This document shows, piece after piece, positions 39,489 through 42,696 of a stretch of DNA of 42,696 bases (its first letter is position 1; each line of letters begins with the position of its first letter). The position numbers and the translations under genes are program-made. Location: positions 1-42,696 of the forward strand of contig JAKPEE010000098.1 of the NCBI GenBank assembly GCA_029552125.1. Reading direction: 5' to 3'. The notes beneath the pieces were generated by a model that was not told the DNA's origin, searched no databases, and saw only the letters and a program-made list of their open reading frames with translations. The stretch is from Bacillota bacterium (GTDB lineage Bacteria > Bacillota > Dethiobacteria > DTU022).

Positions 39489-39694
39489 CCCCTCTATCTG
39501 ATGATAGGGCTAGTATGCGGCAAATTTTTTGAGATCATGCGTTAATCCGCAGGCTATACCAGCACCCTCCACTCCCTCTCAAGAGGGCCATAGCCCGGAC
39601 GGTTAGGAAAAAGTGCGAGGCGGCGGGAAAGCCGGATCTCTCGAAGTAAATAAAAAGCGATTGCCCTCGAATCCGCAGGTATTCCAGCAACCGG

Positions 39695-40285
39695 TCAATC
39701 GTTCTTCAAATGTTCTGTTTTTAGTTTTACAAATTGTTCGACGGTGGATAATTGTCCTGAGTGCGGTGTATGGACCGGTGGTGTATCTGCAGGAGGAGGC
39801 GGTATAGGAGGCAAGAGCGGCGCCGCCTCTTTATCCCCGGGCTGTGCTCCAGTTTTGGCGCCGCAGGAAAAGCAGAATTTGGATTCTTCGGGAAGCTCAA
39901 CGCCACAGTTAAAGAAGGTTGAGAAGCTACTGCCCGCTCAGGGTGCCGATTCCGCTTCAACCCAGGCTGTGCCGTCCCATTTCAGCCAGATGCCCGTATA
40001 GTGCAACTGCCACCAGGTCCCCCCGGCATCCTGAAACCGCAGCCGGTTCACCTCTTGTTGGAATTGTTCCAGGGAGATCGACCCGGCTTGAACCAGGCCG
40101 TTCAACCGGTCCTATTCCTCTTTTAGGGCGGAAAAGCGTTCCTCCGGGGCGTCCGGCTTCTTACGGGCAACAGGTTTCTCTTTCTCTTTGGAAATGTCGG
40201 AGGAGATGGCGACCAGGTTGCCGGCCGAATCATAGCTATAGCACTTCCCGGCTTCGCCGTTAAGGGAACCGGAATAAAATGCAGG
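39695..40285 (-). pseudogene. Decayed gene(s) with YD-like motif, WWQ/WVE module and zinc-ribbon
   Basis: Minus-strand frame reads GSLNGEAGKCYSYDSAGNLVAIS...KEE*DRLNGLVQAGSISLEQFQQEVNRLRFQDAGGTWWQLHYTGIWLKWDGTAWVEAESAP*AGSSFSTFFNCGVELPEESKFCFSCGAKTG; stops at 40114-40112 and 39940-39938. Confidence 0.65.
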
Positions 40286-40396
40286 TGATCATCAATAATG
40301 CCACCTGGATTGGTTATATTTACGTTGCGTTTTATGATTATATATTATGTCATGATCAAGATAATTTCAATGCCAGCCTAGAAAGCGGGACAATGA

Positions 40397-40410
40397 CGAA
40401 CACTTGTTTT
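40397..40410. promoter_or_regulatory. Candidate LexA (SOS) box CGAACACTTGTTTT overlapping -35; -10 TATAAT at 40427
   Basis: Close to the Gram-positive consensus CGAACRNRYGTTYG; upstream of lexA. Confidence 0.65.
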
Positions 40411-40450
40411 TTGATCAGGGCTATGGTATAATGCTGGAAAATAAGGAGAG

Positions 40451-41065
40451 ATGTTCATGGATACTCTAAGCCCGCGGGAAACGCAGGTGCTGGAATTTAT
40501 AAAGAAAGAGGTGGCCCGGTGCAATTACCCGCCCTCGGTGCGGGAAATTGGCAAAGCCCTGGGCATCCCCTCCACTTCCACGGTGCATAGCTGCCTTGCC
40601 TCGCTGGAGGCCAAAGGTTATATCCGGCGCAGCAGCACCCGCCCCCGGGCCATTGAGCTTCTGCAGCGAGCCGGTAACGGAGAAGGCCAGCGCTGCTTTT
40701 TTGCTCCGCTGATCGGCCGCATCACTGCCGGGCATCCCATCCTGGCCGAAGAAAACCGTGAAGGCTACTTCCCCGTCCCTCCCGAAATTGCCCCCGGCAG
40801 CAACTGTTTCGTCCTGCGGGTACAGGGTGACAGTATGACCGGCGCCGGTATTTATGACGGCGATTACGTGATCATCCGCCAGCAACAGACAGCGGAAAAC
40901 GGTGAGATTGTGGCGGCCCTGTTGGGCGATGAAGCGACGATCAAACGTTTTTTCCTGGAAAAAGAGGGCATCAGGCTTCAACCGGAAAACCCGGCTTATG
41001 ACCCGATCCTCACCCGCGAGGTGGAAATCCTCGGTAAAGTAGTAGGCCTTTTCAGACGGCTCTAG
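40451..41065 (+). CDS. lexA: LexA repressor
   Basis: LSPRETQVLEFIKKEVARCNYPPSVREIGKALGIPSTSTVHSCLASLEAKGYI; GRITAGHPILAEEN cleavage site; VQGDSMTGAGIYDGDYVII. Confidence 0.96.
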   Translation: MFMDTLSPRETQVLEFIKKEVARCNYPPSVREIGKALGIPSTSTVHSCLASLEAKGYIRRSSTRPRAIELLQRAGNGEGQRCFFAPLIGRITAGHPILAEENREGYFPVPPEIAPGSNCFVLRVQGDSMTGAGIYDGDYVIIRQQQTAENGEIVAALLGDEATIKRFFLEKEGIRLQPENPAYDPILTREVEILGKVVGLFRRL

Positions 41066-42333
41066 GAGCTCTCCCATACCGCCTGGGCGGCCCTGCAGGT
41101 GCCCCAGAGGGCGTGCGGCAGCGTCAACCCCCCCTGCAAAAAAACGGCGTACGGCTCGCGCATCGGCGCATCGGCGCTCAATTCTCCTGAAGCTCCCTGA
41201 TAAAAAGTACCGGCAGCCATGATCACCGGATCAAGATAACCGGGCAGGGCGGCTGGCTCCAGGGTAAGATGGGGCTCCACCGGAGAGGCGGATTGAATAG
41301 CCTGGCAGAAGCGCAGCACCTTTTCCCGATCCTTCAGCACGATCACCTGAACAATGTCACCCCGCGGATCATCAACGCGGGGCCTGGCCTGGTAGCCCAT
41401 CTCCTCAAAAAGGGCGGCGGCAAAAACCGCGTTTTTCAGGGCGTTTTCCACCAGCACCGGGGCCATAAACAGGCCCTGGAACAGGTTGCGCTTGGCGGTG
41501 GTGGCGCCGAGGTTGCCGTAAAGGCCCGGGGCAGTCAGGCGCGCTGCCATCTTGTGAATCAACTCCTCGCGCCCTGCAGCGTAACCTCCGGACGGCGCCA
41601 GCCCTCCACCGGGATTTTTGATCAGGGATCCCACCGCCAGGTCTGCCCCCGCTGCCGGCGGCTCTTCCGTTTCCGTGAACTCACCGTAGCAGTTGTCCAC
41701 CAGTACCCACGCCTTCGGGAAGATACTTTTCACCTGCCGGATAATTTCCTTTAATTTTGAGATGGTCAGGGAGCTGCGCTCCAGGGAATAGCCGGCCGAT
41801 CTCTGAATATAGGCCAGCTTCGGTTTGAGCCCCGCTCCCAGGGCGCCAAAGTCGGGCAGGCCCTCTGCTGTTAGCGGGAGGAAGTGGGAAGTAATGCCCC
41901 ATTCCTTTAAGGTCCCCTCCTCCTTTCCCCGGTCACCGGTTACCGCCTGCAAGGTGTCATAGGGTTTTCCGGTCAAGAAGAGCAGCGTGTCGCCGGGCCG
42001 CAGCAACGCGAAAAGGGCCGTGGCCAGGGCGTGGGTGCCGGAAACCATCTGCGTGCGCACCAGGGCCGACTCCGCCTGGAAGGCGGCGGCAAAGGCCTGC
42101 TCCAGCTTCTCCCGGCCGCGATCGTTATAGCCGTAACCGCTGCTGTCCTGGAAATCCTCTTCGCCCAGCCTGGTCTCCTGCAGCGCTTTTAAAACCCGAA
42201 GCTGGTTGCTGAAGGCAACCGTTTCAATGGCCGGCCACCTTTCTTCCGCCCGCGCGAGAGCACGGCTTGCCAGGCTCGCCAGCTCCGGCGGCAAAGACAT
42301 CTGCTCAATCAGGTTGTGGCTTTTCTGCATCAT
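41062..42333 (-). CDS. Methionine gamma-lyase family protein (YnbB-like, 'aluminum resistance')
   Basis: SGYGYNDRGREKLEQAFAAAF; QMVSGTHALATALFALLRPGD; WVLVDNCYGEFTE; GSLIKNPGGGLAPSGGYAAG. Confidence 0.92.
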   Translation of the reverse strand: MMQKSHNLIEQMSLPPELASLASRALARAEERWPAIETVAFSNQLRVLKALQETRLGEEDFQDSSGYGYNDRGREKLEQAFAAAFQAESALVRTQMVSGTHALATALFALLRPGDTLLFLTGKPYDTLQAVTGDRGKEEGTLKEWGITSHFLPLTAEGLPDFGALGAGLKPKLAYIQRSAGYSLERSSLTISKLKEIIRQVKSIFPKAWVLVDNCYGEFTETEEPPAAGADLAVGSLIKNPGGGLAPSGGYAAGREELIHKMAARLTAPGLYGNLGATTAKRNLFQGLFMAPVLVENALKNAVFAAALFEEMGYQARPRVDDPRGDIVQVIVLKDREKVLRFCQAIQSASPVEPHLTLEPAALPGYLDPVIMAAGTFYQGASGELSADAPMREPYAVFLQGGLTLPHALWGTCRAAQAVWESS

Positions 42334-42696
42334 CGTTCATCCAGCCCCTTTCCCGGTGCGACCCGTAATCTGTGGAGGCGACCTCTTGCGGTGGAGCAGT
42401 AAACGGCAGCAGCAGTTCAGCCAGCGCCGGATCTACCCGTGCCGTGATCACCATGCAGTTGCTCCGGTAATCCAGCTCTTTCACAACACCCTGCCGCCGG
42501 ATCCGGTTGAGAAGAGTGCTCTGCGTGTAGGGCAGGTATATTCTCATCTGCTGGTGCTCCGCTTCCAAAGTGCTGCTTATCCGTTCCCGCAGCTCTTCCA
42601 ACCCGGCCCCGGTGCGGGCAGAAACGAAGCTGCAGCCGGGGTAGTAGAGCTGCAGCCGGCCGGCATCGAACTGGCCCTCCAGGAGGTCTATTTTAT
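42305..42696 (-). CDS. hflX: GTPase HflX, C-terminal part (5' end outside window)
   Basis: Reverse complement of the edge reads KIDLLEGQFDAGRLQLYYPGCSFVSARTGAGLEELRERISSTLEAEHQQMRIYLPYTQSTLLNRIRRQGVV; hflX-ynbB adjacency is common in Firmicutes. Confidence 0.85.
   Translation of the reverse strand, partial: KIDLLEGQFDAGRLQLYYPGCSFVSARTGAGLEELRERISSTLEAEHQQMRIYLPYTQSTLLNRIRRQGVVKELDYRSNCMVITARVDPALAELLLPFTAPPQEVASTDYGSHRERGWMNDDAEKPQPD

Noticed and set aside
39744-40001. Plus-strand ORF with CPECG-like motif (MDNCPECGVWTGG...)
   Set aside because: Looks like a zinc ribbon start, but the better protein-like signal, including a true ribbon CGVELPEESKFCFSCGAKTG, is on the minus strand; this frame is a shadow.
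40384-40432. TTGATC-N10-TATAAT considered as the lexA promoter
   Set aside because: Spacing of 10 nt is too short; TTGTTT-16-TATAAT is the more plausible pair.

Overview
This ~42.7 kb window looks like the chromosome of a spore-forming, Peptococcaceae/Moorella-like Firmicute (inferred from SpoVS, the TepA-YlzJ-FtsK/SpoIIIE order, the RecA-RecX-RNase Y-YmdB-SpoVS block, and T-box control). Most of it is well-packed core genes: a GH-like lipoprotein, DUF401 permease, PBP1A, TepA/YlzJ, methyltransferase, Na/Pi symporter-like protein, UppP, FtsK/SpoIIIE, RodZ-like, RimO, a compact FtsH-like protease with a membrane partner, CinA, metallophosphoesterase, ThpR, RecA, RecX, RNase Y, YmdB, SpoVS, dipeptidase, PHP protein, Na+-pumping decarboxylase beta/gamma/biotin subunits, VanW, GltX, glycosyltransferase, CapA, T-box-leuA, LexA, methionine-gamma-lyase-like protein and the HflX C-terminus. 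I recognised no CRISPR array, tRNA, rRNA, intact transposase or prophage. The most interesting signals are non-coding or small: (1) a multi-stem structured leader behind a near-consensus promoter upstream of RNase Y; (2) degenerate 7-bp-periodic arrays in two intergenic regions, one pair inverted; (3) an ORF missing from the track (57 aa HTH protein) preceded by two 17-bp operator-like repeats; (4) an FtsH-like protease apparently lacking the extracytoplasmic domain, coupled to a membrane-anchored partner; (5) a decayed zinc-ribbon/YD-motif region next to leuA; (6) a family of GGGGCYGYCCC hairpins. All are read by eye; no searches or folding were run.
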